Source: RGIG4097 sp964637515 (lineage in GTDB: Bacteria; Bacillota; Clostridia; Christensenellales; CAG-917). From it: 64,000 nt of DNA. The stretch covers positions 62,001 through 126,000 of the forward strand of contig CAZWUI010000003.1 in NCBI GenBank assembly GCA_964637515.1. The letters run 5' to 3'. The notes below the pieces were generated by a model. The model was not told the origin of the DNA and did not search any database. It worked only from the letters and a program-made list of their open reading frames with translations. A program made the translations under genes and the position numbers. Within the stretch, counting starts at the first letter, position 1; each line of letters starts with the position of its first letter. Below are positions 41,355 through 49,225 of this stretch, piece after piece.

Positions 41355-43229
41355 ATGGAAAAAGTGCAAAAACAAAAAAAATCCGAAGGTGCGGTGAGAA
41401 AACTGGCGTCTTGTATAGGGGAGTATAAAACCCCGTCCATACTTTGTGCCGTTCTCGTCGTATTCGAAGTCATTCTCGAAGTTTTGATACCTCTCGTTAT
41501 GGCGCAAGTCATCAACGTGGGACTCGTCGAAAACGCAACGGAATTTACGTTTATATTCGAGTTTGGCAAGATTGCAGAACCGATTTTCACGGTCTACAAC
41601 AGAATTGAATTTATCTGCATATGCGGAGCAATCATCATCGTTATGGCGTTGGTTTCTCTCGCGTGCGGAATTTTGGCGGGCAAATTCGCGGCGGAAGCGT
41701 CGTCGGGATTTGCGTATAACGTCCGCGTGAAGATGATCAACAAAATCGAAAAATTCAGTTTTGCAAACCTCGATCACTTCAACACGGCAAGCATCGTGAC
41801 TCGACTCACAACCGACGTCGGTTTCGTGCTTATGGCGTATATGACGATAATTCGTACTCTCGTCCGTTCGCCCATAATGCTCGTACTTGCGCTCACGTCT
41901 GCAATCACGATAAATCCGCGTATGTCTATCGTATTTGCAGTGACTCTGCCCATCATCCTTATCGTGCTTCCCATCGGCGTAAAACTCATCTTCCCGAAAT
42001 TCATGAAGATGCTCGACGAGTACGACGGCATGAACGAGTCCACCCAAGAAAACCTTACGGGTATCAGAGCGGTCAAGGCATTCGTCAGAGAGGATCACGA
42101 AACCGAGAAATTCCGCAAGGTCAGCGCAAGAGTTCAAAAACTCCAATTCGACGCGGAAAAATGGCTCGTTATCGCAATGCCTTTCTTGCAAATCATCATC
42201 TACGCAAGCATTCTCATTCTCGTGTGGGTTGGCGGAAACGAAATCATAGCCGGCAATATGCAAATCGGCTATCTCAGTTCGTTCTTGACCTATGTCATGC
42301 AAGTGTTCATGTCTCTTGCAATGGTGGCGATGGTGTTCGTAACGATCGTTATGTCTCGTGCGAGCGTACAACGTATAGTTGAAATCTACGACGAGAAGAT
42401 CGACATCGAAGACGACGAAAACGCAACCGACGACGAAGTGGCAGACGGCTCTATCGATTTTGAAAACGTCAACTTCTCTTACAGCAAAAACCCCGACAAT
42501 CTCAATATCGAGAACTTGAATTTGCACATCAAGTCGGGAGAGAGAATAGGTATACTCGGCGCAACGGGATCGGGCAAAACCACTCTCGTGCAACTTATCC
42601 CACGCCTATACGACGTGCTTGACGGCGAAGTCAAAGTGGGCGGAAGAAACGTCAAGGAATACAAGATCGAAAAACTTAGAGATTCGGTCGCAGTGGTCTT
42701 GCAAAAGAACGTTTTGTTCAGCGGTACGATAAGAGAGAATCTTCTCTGGGGCAACCCCGATGCAACGCAAGAACAAATCGAACACGCAACCAAAGTTGCA
42801 CAAGCGCACGACTTCATCACGTCTTTCCCGAACGGCTATGAAACCGAACTCGGTCAGGGCGGTGTGAACGTGTCAGGCGGACAAAAACAAAGGTTAAGTA
42901 TAGCAAGAGCGTTGCTTAAACACCCGAAAGTTATGATTATGGACGACAGCACGTCCGCGGTCGATACCGCAACAGATGCGTCTATCAGAGCAGGTCTCAA
43001 GAACGAATTTGGCGACACGACCGTCATCATCATCGCACAACGCGTGGCGTCCGTCGAAGATGCGGATAGAATTATCCTTATGGAAAACGGCAAGATTAAA
43101 GACATAGGCTCGCACGAAGAACTTATGGTGTCTAGCGAAACCTATTGCGACCTTTACAACTCGCAACAAAAGGGCGGCGGAGATTTCGACGTCGTCAGCG
43201 ACAACAAAGGAGGTTCTGACAATGAGTAA
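41355..43229 (+). CDS. ABC exporter half-transporter with degenerate ATP site (subunit A)
   Basis: A 624-residue half-transporter: six membrane helices (about 25-340), then the ATPase domain with Walker A GATGSGKTT (about 400), signature NVSGGQKQRLSIARALL and Walker B VMIMDDSTSAVD. Asp instead of the catalytic Glu after Walker B marks the non-canonical site, as known for one subunit of heterodimeric exporters such as TM287/288 or BmrCD. AAAAGGA precedes the ATG; the last eight bases overlap the next gene, which supplies the partner. It is expected to export drugs or other amphiphiles. Confidence 0.93.
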   Translation: MEKVQKQKKSEGAVRKLASCIGEYKTPSILCAVLVVFEVILEVLIPLVMAQVINVGLVENATEFTFIFEFGKIAEPIFTVYNRIEFICICGAIIIVMALVSLACGILAGKFAAEASSGFAYNVRVKMINKIEKFSFANLDHFNTASIVTRLTTDVGFVLMAYMTIIRTLVRSPIMLVLALTSAITINPRMSIVFAVTLPIILIVLPIGVKLIFPKFMKMLDEYDGMNESTQENLTGIRAVKAFVREDHETEKFRKVSARVQKLQFDAEKWLVIAMPFLQIIIYASILILVWVGGNEIIAGNMQIGYLSSFLTYVMQVFMSLAMVAMVFVTIVMSRASVQRIVEIYDEKIDIEDDENATDDEVADGSIDFENVNFSYSKNPDNLNIENLNLHIKSGERIGILGATGSGKTTLVQLIPRLYDVLDGEVKVGGRNVKEYKIEKLRDSVAVVLQKNVLFSGTIRENLLWGNPDATQEQIEHATKVAQAHDFITSFPNGYETELGQGGVNVSGGQKQRLSIARALLKHPKVMIMDDSTSAVDTATDASIRAGLKNEFGDTTVIIIAQRVASVEDADRIILMENGKIKDIGSHEELMVSSETYCDLYNSQQKGGGDFDVVSDNKGGSDNE

Positions 43230-45132
43230 GAAAAAAGGTATGTTGAGTAGAACTCAAGTTGAGAACCCTATGGAAATTTTGCGTAGAATACTCAAATTGT
43301 ATCTGCCGTATAAAGGACAAGTCATAATTGCGCTCGTGTGCTTGATTTTGAGCACTATCGCGACCGTCGCAGGCACTCTTATGCTCACTCTCATCATCGA
43401 CGGATATATCGAACCGTTGATGAACCACTCCGCCGACGTCACCATGGGCGGATTTGCTGCGATGATAGGGGTTATGGCGGTGATATACGCACTCGCGGCG
43501 GGGTTGCACTACGTGTTCAACTTCATATGCGTGAAGGTCACCACGAAGATTATGCAAGACGTGCGTGACGATATGTTCGCCAAAATGCAAAAACTTCCCA
43601 TCAAATTCTTCGACACTCACACCCACGGCGATTTGATGAGTTGCTACACCAATGACACGGACACTCTCCGCGAATTGTTGTCGAACGCAGTGCCCAACCT
43701 CATCTCCAATGCACTTACCATGCTTGCGGTGTTCTGCGTGATGATGTACTATTCGTGGTTGCTCACCCTCATACTTCTCGTATCCATTACAGCGATGACC
43801 TTCATCGTGAGATATATATCGGGCAAGTCGGGCAAACACTTCATGAACCAACACCGCGACTACGGCGCACTCGTCGGCTTTGTCGAAGAGCATATCGACG
43901 GTCTGAAAGTCGTCAAGGTATTCTGCCATGAAGATGCGGAAATCAAGGACTTTGACAGGTTCAACGCCCAACTCACCTACTCCAACCGTAAAGGTCACAC
44001 GTACGCAAACGTTCTTATGCCTACGATGAACAACTTGGGATACGCCAACTATGCGATAGTGGCAATCGTCGGCACGATATTCTGCTCACCTATCGGCATA
44101 CCGTCCTTCCTTGCGATGACGGTCGGCAAACTTATCGGCTACGTGCAACTCACCAAGCAATTCAGCAACCCGCTCGGACAAATGGCGCAACAAGCAAACG
44201 TCATATTGCAAGCGATTGCAGGCGGAAAGCGTATATTCGAACTCGTCGACCAAACTCCCGAAGAAGACGACGGCTACGTCACTCTCGTCAACGCAAAGAC
44301 CGACGAAAACGGCAATATCGTCGAATGCAAAGAGTATACCGGCGAATGGGCGTGGAAACACTTCCACAAGGCGACCAACACCACCACCTATGTCAAATGG
44401 CAGGGTGAAGTCGAGTTTGAAGACGTGTCCTTCGGCTACGTGCCTGAAAAGACGGTTTTGAAGCATATCGACCTCATCGCACAACCCGGACAAAAAATTG
44501 CTCTCGTCGGCTCGACCGGCGCAGGTAAGACCACGATAACCAACCTTATCAACCGATTCTACGACATAAACGACGGCAAAATCCGCTACGACAACATCAA
44601 TATCACCAAGATAAACAAAGATGATTTGCGTCATTCTATGGCAATGGTGTTGCAGGATACCCACTTGTTCACGGGCACCGTCAAGGATAATATCCGTTTC
44701 GGCAAACTCGACGCAACCGATGAAGAAGTCTACGCGGCGGCAAAACTCGCAAATGCGGATTACTTCATATCCCACTTGCCCAACGGCTACGATACCGTCA
44801 TCACCGGGGACGGCGCAAACCTCTCTCAAGGACAACGCCAACTTCTCGCAATCGCAAGAGCGGCGGTCGCCAATCCCCCCGTGCTCATTCTCGACGAGGC
44901 AACGTCGTCAATCGACACCCACACCGAGAAACTTATCGAACAGGGTATGGATCAACTCATGCAAGGGAGAACGGTATTCGTGATAGCGCACAGATTGTCC
45001 ACCGTACGCAATGCGGATATGATTTTGGTCATCGAAAACGGTGAGATCATCGAACGTGGCAACCACGACGAACTCATCGCACAAAAGGGCAGATATTACC
45101 GCCTTTACACCGGCTCGTTCGACCTCGAATAA
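43222..45132 (+). CDS. ABC exporter half-transporter with intact catalytic site (subunit B)
   Basis: A 636-residue partner of the preceding protein. Six membrane helices are followed by an ATPase with Walker A GSTGAGKTT (about 435), signature LSQGQRQLLAIARAAV and Walker B VLILDEATSSIDT with the catalytic Glu, then AHRLSTV with the switch His. An extra stretch of about 45 residues between membrane and ATPase domains (VTLVNAKTDENGNIVECKEY onward) is typical of the B subunit of this family. AAAGGAGG lies inside the end of the upstream gene. Together they form a TM287/288-type exporter under MarR control. Confidence 0.93.
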   Translation: MSKKKGMLSRTQVENPMEILRRILKLYLPYKGQVIIALVCLILSTIATVAGTLMLTLIIDGYIEPLMNHSADVTMGGFAAMIGVMAVIYALAAGLHYVFNFICVKVTTKIMQDVRDDMFAKMQKLPIKFFDTHTHGDLMSCYTNDTDTLRELLSNAVPNLISNALTMLAVFCVMMYYSWLLTLILLVSITAMTFIVRYISGKSGKHFMNQHRDYGALVGFVEEHIDGLKVVKVFCHEDAEIKDFDRFNAQLTYSNRKGHTYANVLMPTMNNLGYANYAIVAIVGTIFCSPIGIPSFLAMTVGKLIGYVQLTKQFSNPLGQMAQQANVILQAIAGGKRIFELVDQTPEEDDGYVTLVNAKTDENGNIVECKEYTGEWAWKHFHKATNTTTYVKWQGEVEFEDVSFGYVPEKTVLKHIDLIAQPGQKIALVGSTGAGKTTITNLINRFYDINDGKIRYDNINITKINKDDLRHSMAMVLQDTHLFTGTVKDNIRFGKLDATDEEVYAAAKLANADYFISHLPNGYDTVITGDGANLSQGQRQLLAIARAAVANPPVLILDEATSSIDTHTEKLIEQGMDQLMQGRTVFVIAHRLSTVRNADMILVIENGEIIERGNHDELIAQKGRYYRLYTGSFDLE

Positions 45133-45154
45133 AATCAATATCAACCACAAATCA

Positions 45155-45184
45155 AAAACCGCTCTTCATCGAAAGAGCGGTTTT
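45155..45184 (+). terminator. Intrinsic terminator of the exporter operon
   Basis: AAAACCGCTCTT / AAGAGCGGTTTT with a 6-base loop, 22 bases after the stop. Confidence 0.85.
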
Positions 45185-45195
45185 AATTAACGAAG

Positions 45196-45224
45196 AAAAA
45201 ATCACGACCGAAGTCGTGATTTTT
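45196..45224 (-). terminator. Intrinsic terminator of the GMP synthase gene
   Basis: AAAAATCACGAC / GTCGTGATTTTT with a 4-base loop lies 12 bases beyond the minus-strand stop and ends in a T run. Confidence 0.85.
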
Positions 45225-45236
45225 GTTTTCAGAATC

Positions 45237-46184
45237 TTACTCCCATTCGATGGTCGCAGGGGGTTTGGTGGTGCAGTCGTAGACGACACGGTTGACTCCG
45301 TCGATTTGACTGATACGATTGCTTGCCGCGCGGATGACGGAGTAGGGGACTTCCGCCCAGTCTGCCGTGACTGCGTCGTGGGTGTTGATTGCACGGAGTG
45401 CGATCATATGACCGTAAAGTCTTTCGCCGTCTTTCACGCCGGTGGTGAGAGAGTCGTTGATGATTGCGAAATATTGCCAAATCTTGTCGCCAAGGCCTGC
45501 GTTTTCGATTTCTTCGCGGAAGATTGCGTCTGCTTCGCGGAGGATTTCGAGTTTTTCACGGGTGATTTCGCCTACGCAACGGACGCCGAGACCGGGACCG
45601 GGGAAGGGTTGACGATCAACGATGAAATCGGGGAGTCCGAGCGCTCTGCCGACTTCGCGAACTTCGTATTTGTAGAGATCGCGTACGGGTTCGATAAGTC
45701 CTTCAAAACCGATGTTTTCGGGAAGACCGCCGACGTTGTGGTGGGATTTGACGAGCTTGTTTTTGCCGTCCGTACCGCTCTCGATAATGTCGGGGAGAAT
45801 GGTGCCTTGAGCAAGAAATTCGATTTGACCGAGTTTCTTTGCTTCGTCTTGGAATACGCGGATGAATTCGTCGCCGATGATCTTGCGTTTTTGTTCGGGA
45901 TCGGTCACGCCCTTGAGTCTGTCAAGGAAGCGATCCTCTGCGTCGACTGCGATGAGGTTCATGCCGAATTGACCTTTGAAAACTTCTTGAACTTGCTCAA
46001 ATTCGCCCTTGCGGAGAAGACCGTGATTGACGAATACGCAAACGAGAGATTCGGGAGCCGCCTTGTGAATGAGGGCTGCGCAGACCGAACTGTCGACACC
46101 GCCTGAAAGAGCGAGAAGGACGCGTTTGCCTTTGAGTTTTGCAGAAAGTTCTTCAAGTTGCTTCTCGATGAAGTTTTTGTCCAT
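45237..46184 (-). CDS. guaA: GMP synthase, stand-alone ATP pyrophosphatase subunit (no glutaminase domain)
   Basis: Makes GMP from XMP with ATP and ammonia. The 315-residue protein equals only the C-terminal two thirds of usual bacterial GuaA: the PP-loop LLALSGGVDSSVCAAL (about residues 24-39), then GTILPDIIES, SHHNVGGLPE, the XMP-loop region VDRQPFPGPGLGVRCVGEIT and the dimerisation domain ending TKPPATIEWE. The class I glutaminase domain is absent, and the DNA upstream encodes an unrelated ABC ATPase. Archaea use such a split enzyme with a separate glutaminase subunit. AGGAG lies about ten bases before the ATG at 46184; the longer upstream frame crosses the promoter. Confidence 0.93.
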   Translation of the reverse strand: MDKNFIEKQLEELSAKLKGKRVLLALSGGVDSSVCAALIHKAAPESLVCVFVNHGLLRKGEFEQVQEVFKGQFGMNLIAVDAEDRFLDRLKGVTDPEQKRKIIGDEFIRVFQDEAKKLGQIEFLAQGTILPDIIESGTDGKNKLVKSHHNVGGLPENIGFEGLIEPVRDLYKYEVREVGRALGLPDFIVDRQPFPGPGLGVRCVGEITREKLEILREADAIFREEIENAGLGDKIWQYFAIINDSLTTGVKDGERLYGHMIALRAINTHDAVTADWAEVPYSVIRAASNRISQIDGVNRVVYDCTTKPPATIEWE

Positions 46185-46220
46185 AAGAAAATTCTCCTGT
46201 AAAATTTTGATTTCAGGAGA

Positions 46221-46249
46221 ATTATACAACAAAAATTTGAGATAGACAA
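46221..46249 (-). promoter_or_regulatory. Promoter of the GMP synthase gene
   Basis: Minus-strand TTGTCT (46244-46249) and TATAAT (46221-46226) are 17 bases apart. An inverted repeat ATTCTCCTG (46191-46199) / CAGGAGAAT (46214-46222) spans from the -10 box to the ribosome binding site. Confidence 0.75.
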
Positions 46250-46260
46250 CAATATGAATG

Positions 46261-47106
46261 CTAAAAATCGTTTGAGTGCGACAAAAAGTTTTTAGTTTTT
46301 TCGCTCTGCGGATTTTCAAAAACCTGATAGGGCGTGCCGTACTCTTCGATGACGCCGTCCGACATGAAGATGACCTTGTCCGCGACGTTTCTTGCGAAGT
46401 CCATTTCGTGGGTGACGATGATCATCGTGCTATCAGCGCTTTTGAGACCTCTGATGACCTTCAAAACCTCACCCGTGAGTTCGGGATCGAGAGCGGAAGT
46501 CGGCTCGTCGAAACAGAGAATATCGGGGGAGAGCGCAAGTGCGCGAGCGATTGCGATACGTTGTTGTTGACCGCCGCTGAGTTCGCAGGGGTATGCGTTT
46601 GCCCTGTCTTTCAGTCCGACTTTGTCAAGGAGAGCGTATGCTTTTTCGTCAAGTTCGGAATTTGCCTTTTTGCGCATATTGGACTTTAAGGAGCGTAGTT
46701 CTGACAGTTTAACTCCGCTTTTGCGCATTTCCTTGATTTTTGCGTTTATGTTTTCCTTGGCAATGAGTCCTGACGCCAGTCTGACGTTTTTGAACGCAGT
46801 CATGTGCGGAAACAGATTGAAAGATTGGAACACGAGTCCGAAGTGCAGTCTTTTTTTACGTATGCTTTCTGCGCTCTCTTTCTTGCCGTTTTTCTCGCCG
46901 TCGAACAGGACTTCGTCGTTGACTATGATTTGTCCTTCGTCAGCGGTTTCAAGGAAATTAAGGCAACGGAGTAGGGTGGTTTTTCCACTTCCCGACGAGC
47001 CTATGATGACGACGACTTCACCCTTTTCTACGGTGAAATCAATACCTTTCAGCACTTCGACGTCGCCAAATTTTTTCTTTAAGTTTTTGACTTCGAGTAT
47101 GGACAT
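46261..47106 (-). CDS. Polar amino acid ABC transporter ATP-binding protein
   Basis: GlnQ/HisP-type ATPase of 281 residues driving amino acid uptake. Walker A IIGSSGSGKTT (about 35-45), Q-loop VFQSFNLFPHM, signature LSGGQQQRIAIARAL, Walker B ILCFDEPTSALDPE and VTHEMDFAR are intact. It is about 35 residues longer than normal because of a Lys/Arg-rich, helical insertion between the Q-loop and the signature (about 120-155, including MRKSGVKLSELRSLKSNMRK). Third gene of the binding protein-permease-ATPase operon, one base after the permease stop. Confidence 0.92.
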   Translation of the reverse strand: MSILEVKNLKKKFGDVEVLKGIDFTVEKGEVVVIIGSSGSGKTTLLRCLNFLETADEGQIIVNDEVLFDGEKNGKKESAESIRKKRLHFGLVFQSFNLFPHMTAFKNVRLASGLIAKENINAKIKEMRKSGVKLSELRSLKSNMRKKANSELDEKAYALLDKVGLKDRANAYPCELSGGQQQRIAIARALALSPDILCFDEPTSALDPELTGEVLKVIRGLKSADSTMIIVTHEMDFARNVADKVIFMSDGVIEEYGTPYQVFENPQSEKTKNFLSHSNDF

Positions 47107-47107
47107 A

Positions 47108-47797
47108 TTACACCTTGTAGTAGCTTAATTTCTTCTCGATCCAGTTGAAAAGGAGAGTGAGTGCGCCGACGAATATCAGATAGAACGCTCCCGAGTAGAA
47201 TAACGGCCATATGAGAGCAGACGCCATGAGTTGTTCCGCTTTCATGATGAGTTCGCCGACCAGTATGACTCTTGACAGTGCCGTATCCTTGACGAGGGTG
47301 ATCACTTCGTTGGACATAGGGGGCATGATGCGCTTGAAAACTTGGGGAAGAACGACGTAGAAGAAGGTTTGAGTCTTGTTCATGCCAAGCACCTGTGCCG
47401 CCTCGTGTTGTCCGACGGATATACTTTGAATGCCGCCTCTGAATATCTCGGAGAAGTAGCAAGCGTAGTTGAAAGAGAACGCTATGACGACGGCGATGAA
47501 ACGCCCCATATCCTGCAAGCCGTAGTTCAAGATGAAGTAGGTGTCAACGCTTGCAAAGATATTGTTGTCCAAGAATCCCGGCACGTAGTAGATGATGAAA
47601 ATTTGGAGCATAAGGGGGATTCCGCGGACGATCCACACGACGATTTTCGTGAAAACCGAAAGGGGTTTGAACTTGCTCATCGAACAGAAAGAGATGAGGA
47701 GTCCGAGGGGCAGAGAGAAAATCAACGTGAGTGCAAAAAGCAAACACGTGATTTTGAAACCGTCCAGCAGATATAAGGTTACTTCGCCGAAATTCAT
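47108..47797 (-). CDS. Polar amino acid ABC transporter permease
   Basis: A 229-residue inner-membrane permease of the HisMQ type with about five helices. The EAA loop that contacts the ATPase reads GQHEAAQVLGMNKTQTFFYVVLPQ (about 138-161), and IVRGIPLMLQIFIIYY marks the family. A GAGAGA ribosome binding site precedes the ATG, 25 bases after the stop of the binding-protein gene. Only one permease gene is present, so it presumably forms a homodimer. Confidence 0.94.
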   Translation of the reverse strand: MNFGEVTLYLLDGFKITCLLFALTLIFSLPLGLLISFCSMSKFKPLSVFTKIVVWIVRGIPLMLQIFIIYYVPGFLDNNIFASVDTYFILNYGLQDMGRFIAVVIAFSFNYACYFSEIFRGGIQSISVGQHEAAQVLGMNKTQTFFYVVLPQVFKRIMPPMSNEVITLVKDTALSRVILVGELIMKAEQLMASALIWPLFYSGAFYLIFVGALTLLFNWIEKKLSYYKV

Positions 47798-47822
47798 AGT
47801 TTATCTCTCTTTTTCAGACATA

Positions 47823-48635
47823 TTAACCGTTGATTTGGTCGGAATAGTCGGTGATGACGGAAGTTTCGACACCGTATTTTTGTGCGAGTTCAAGGATGGT
47901 TCCGTCCGCCGCAAGTTCGACGAGTGCCGCATTGACTTTCGCGGTCAGGTCGCTACCTTTCTTGAAACCGATTGCGTAAAATTCAGATTCGGATTTGAGT
48001 GCGTCGATCATCTTGAGTCCTGCATAGTCGCCCTTGCCGACGATGCTGTTTGCGAGTTGGAAGTCAACGACTGCATATGCCGCTGCGCCCGTTTTGACTT
48101 GAAGAATTGCATCCATTTGTTTGGTTGCGGTGCTGACAGTGCCGTTGCCTGCCAAAAGGTCGTTTGCATAACCTTCGCCCGCAGAGCCTTTTTCCGCGTA
48201 ACCGGTCTTGCCGACAAGGTCGGATGCGGTTGCGATTGCGGAGTCGGACTTGACTACGACCGCTTGTGCGTTGAGCATATAGTTGTAGGAGAAATCGACT
48301 TTTTCGCTGCGTTGGATTCCGTCCTCGTCTGCGGCGTTTGCGGTGAAGCCGTTCCAAAGGCAATCCACGCTACCCGTGCTTAAGTCTACGTACTTGTTGT
48401 TCCAGTCGATGAGTTTGAAGATGACCTTGTAGCCGAGTTTGTCGAAGACCGCTTTTGCAAGGTCGGTATCGAAGCCGATAAGATCACCGTTTTCGTCCTC
48501 GTAGTTCATCGGTTCGTAGAGGGTGTAGCCGATAGTGACGAGTTTTTCATCGGAGTTGTTGTTGCAAGCGACGAGCGCGAAAGCGCCGACAGCGAGCATT
48601 GATACGATGAGAAGTGTGCAGATGATTTTTTTCAT
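47823..48635 (-). CDS. Amino acid ABC transporter substrate-binding lipoprotein
   Basis: A 270-residue family 3 solute-binding protein anchored by a lipid: signal peptide MKKIICTLLIVSMLAVGAF with lipobox LVAC (Cys24). The bilobed domain shows YTLYEPMNYEDENGDLIGFDTDLAKAV, the family entry region, then the CLWNGFTANAADEDGIQRSEKVDFSYNY segment including the Arg that normally binds the carboxylate of the amino acid. GGAGAGA lies before the ATG. It heads the importer operon. The amino acid transported cannot be fixed from sequence. Confidence 0.94.
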   Translation of the reverse strand: MKKIICTLLIVSMLAVGAFALVACNNNSDEKLVTIGYTLYEPMNYEDENGDLIGFDTDLAKAVFDKLGYKVIFKLIDWNNKYVDLSTGSVDCLWNGFTANAADEDGIQRSEKVDFSYNYMLNAQAVVVKSDSAIATASDLVGKTGYAEKGSAGEGYANDLLAGNGTVSTATKQMDAILQVKTGAAAYAVVDFQLANSIVGKGDYAGLKMIDALKSESEFYAIGFKKGSDLTAKVNAALVELAADGTILELAQKYGVETSVITDYSDQING

Positions 48636-48702
48636 AGTTTTATCTCTCCAAAGTTTATTTTCGGTTTAGTGATTTAGCGCATTAAAGCGTTAAACTACTT
48701 GC

Positions 48703-48731
48703 ATTATATATAGCGACGGCGGAAAAGTAAA
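48703..48731 (-). promoter_or_regulatory. Promoter of the amino acid importer operon
   Basis: Minus-strand TTTACT (48726-48731) and TATAAT (48703-48708) are 17 bases apart, with a leader of about 60 bases. From 48732 to 48877 nothing is recognised. Confidence 0.7.
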
Positions 48732-48877
48732 GCGTTTTCACAAACTTTTTCAAATTTTTTTTTGAACTCTGCGGTTTTTCACGCTCACGCACATAGGACG
48801 AAGTCCTGCACGTACTCGCGCGACAATATATTTATCCGTGGTGGACGGTTGTATGCAGACGAATGAAGAAAAAAATC

Positions 48878-48907
48878 TTGACAAGCGTCCAAAGTCGGTG
48901 TTAAAGT
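48878..48907 (+). promoter_or_regulatory. Probable promoter of the T-box-trpB2 unit
   Basis: TTGACA (48878-48883) followed, after 18 bases, by TAAAGT (48902-48907). The -10 box is weak, but the position directly precedes the T-box stem I. Confidence 0.5.
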
Positions 48908-48909
48908 TG

Positions 48910-49182
48910 TGTAAACCGATGACGGGAAGAAACCCGACATACGCGCTAAAGAGAGTCCGCGGCGGTGGGATGCGGATAGCAAACGAGTCGGAGTTATGGG
49001 CCCCCGAGGGGCTTGGTGAAAGGAAACGAGTAGTCGAGCACGCGTGTCTGCGTAAAAGGACGGACTGTGTTGGCAGTTTTGAGTGGTCGTGACGGTGACG
49101 TCACGTCAAGCGCGGTGGCACCGCAAAACGATTGAGTTTTGTCCGCGTGGAACAGAAATCTGTTTCACGCGGTTTTTATTTT
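48910..49182 (+). promoter_or_regulatory. T-box leader (tryptophan specifier) with terminator
   Basis: A tRNA-sensing leader. The T-box core GCGGTGGCACCGC lies at 49112-49124, and the terminator CCGCGTGGAACAG / CTGTTTCACGCGG plus T5 at 49143-49177. Stem I is recognised by the conserved AGAGAG bulge followed by CGGCGGTGGGATGCGG. Around the specifier loop CGGG pairs with CCCG and CCGAC with GTCGG, exposing AGTTATGGGCC; the in-loop codon UGG (48997-48999) specifies tryptophan, matching the trpB-like gene behind it. Uncharged tRNA-Trp would stabilise the antiterminator and allow transcription. Confidence 0.88.
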
Positions 49183-49225
49183 GTCTGAACGAAGTGCACC
49201 GCGTGCATAATATAAGGAGGTCGCT

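Noticed and set aside
41319..42593. 424-codon frame antisense to the ABC exporter subunit A
   Set aside because: Shadow of a real gene; Arg/His/Asp-rich reverse complement with no motif.
46191..46222. Hairpin that would hide the ribosome binding site of the GMP synthase gene
   Set aside because: ATTCTCCTG and CAGGAGAAT are perfect partners, but the upstream arm overlaps the -10 box and lies before the expected transcript start, so it cannot form in the mRNA. It may still be a DNA operator.
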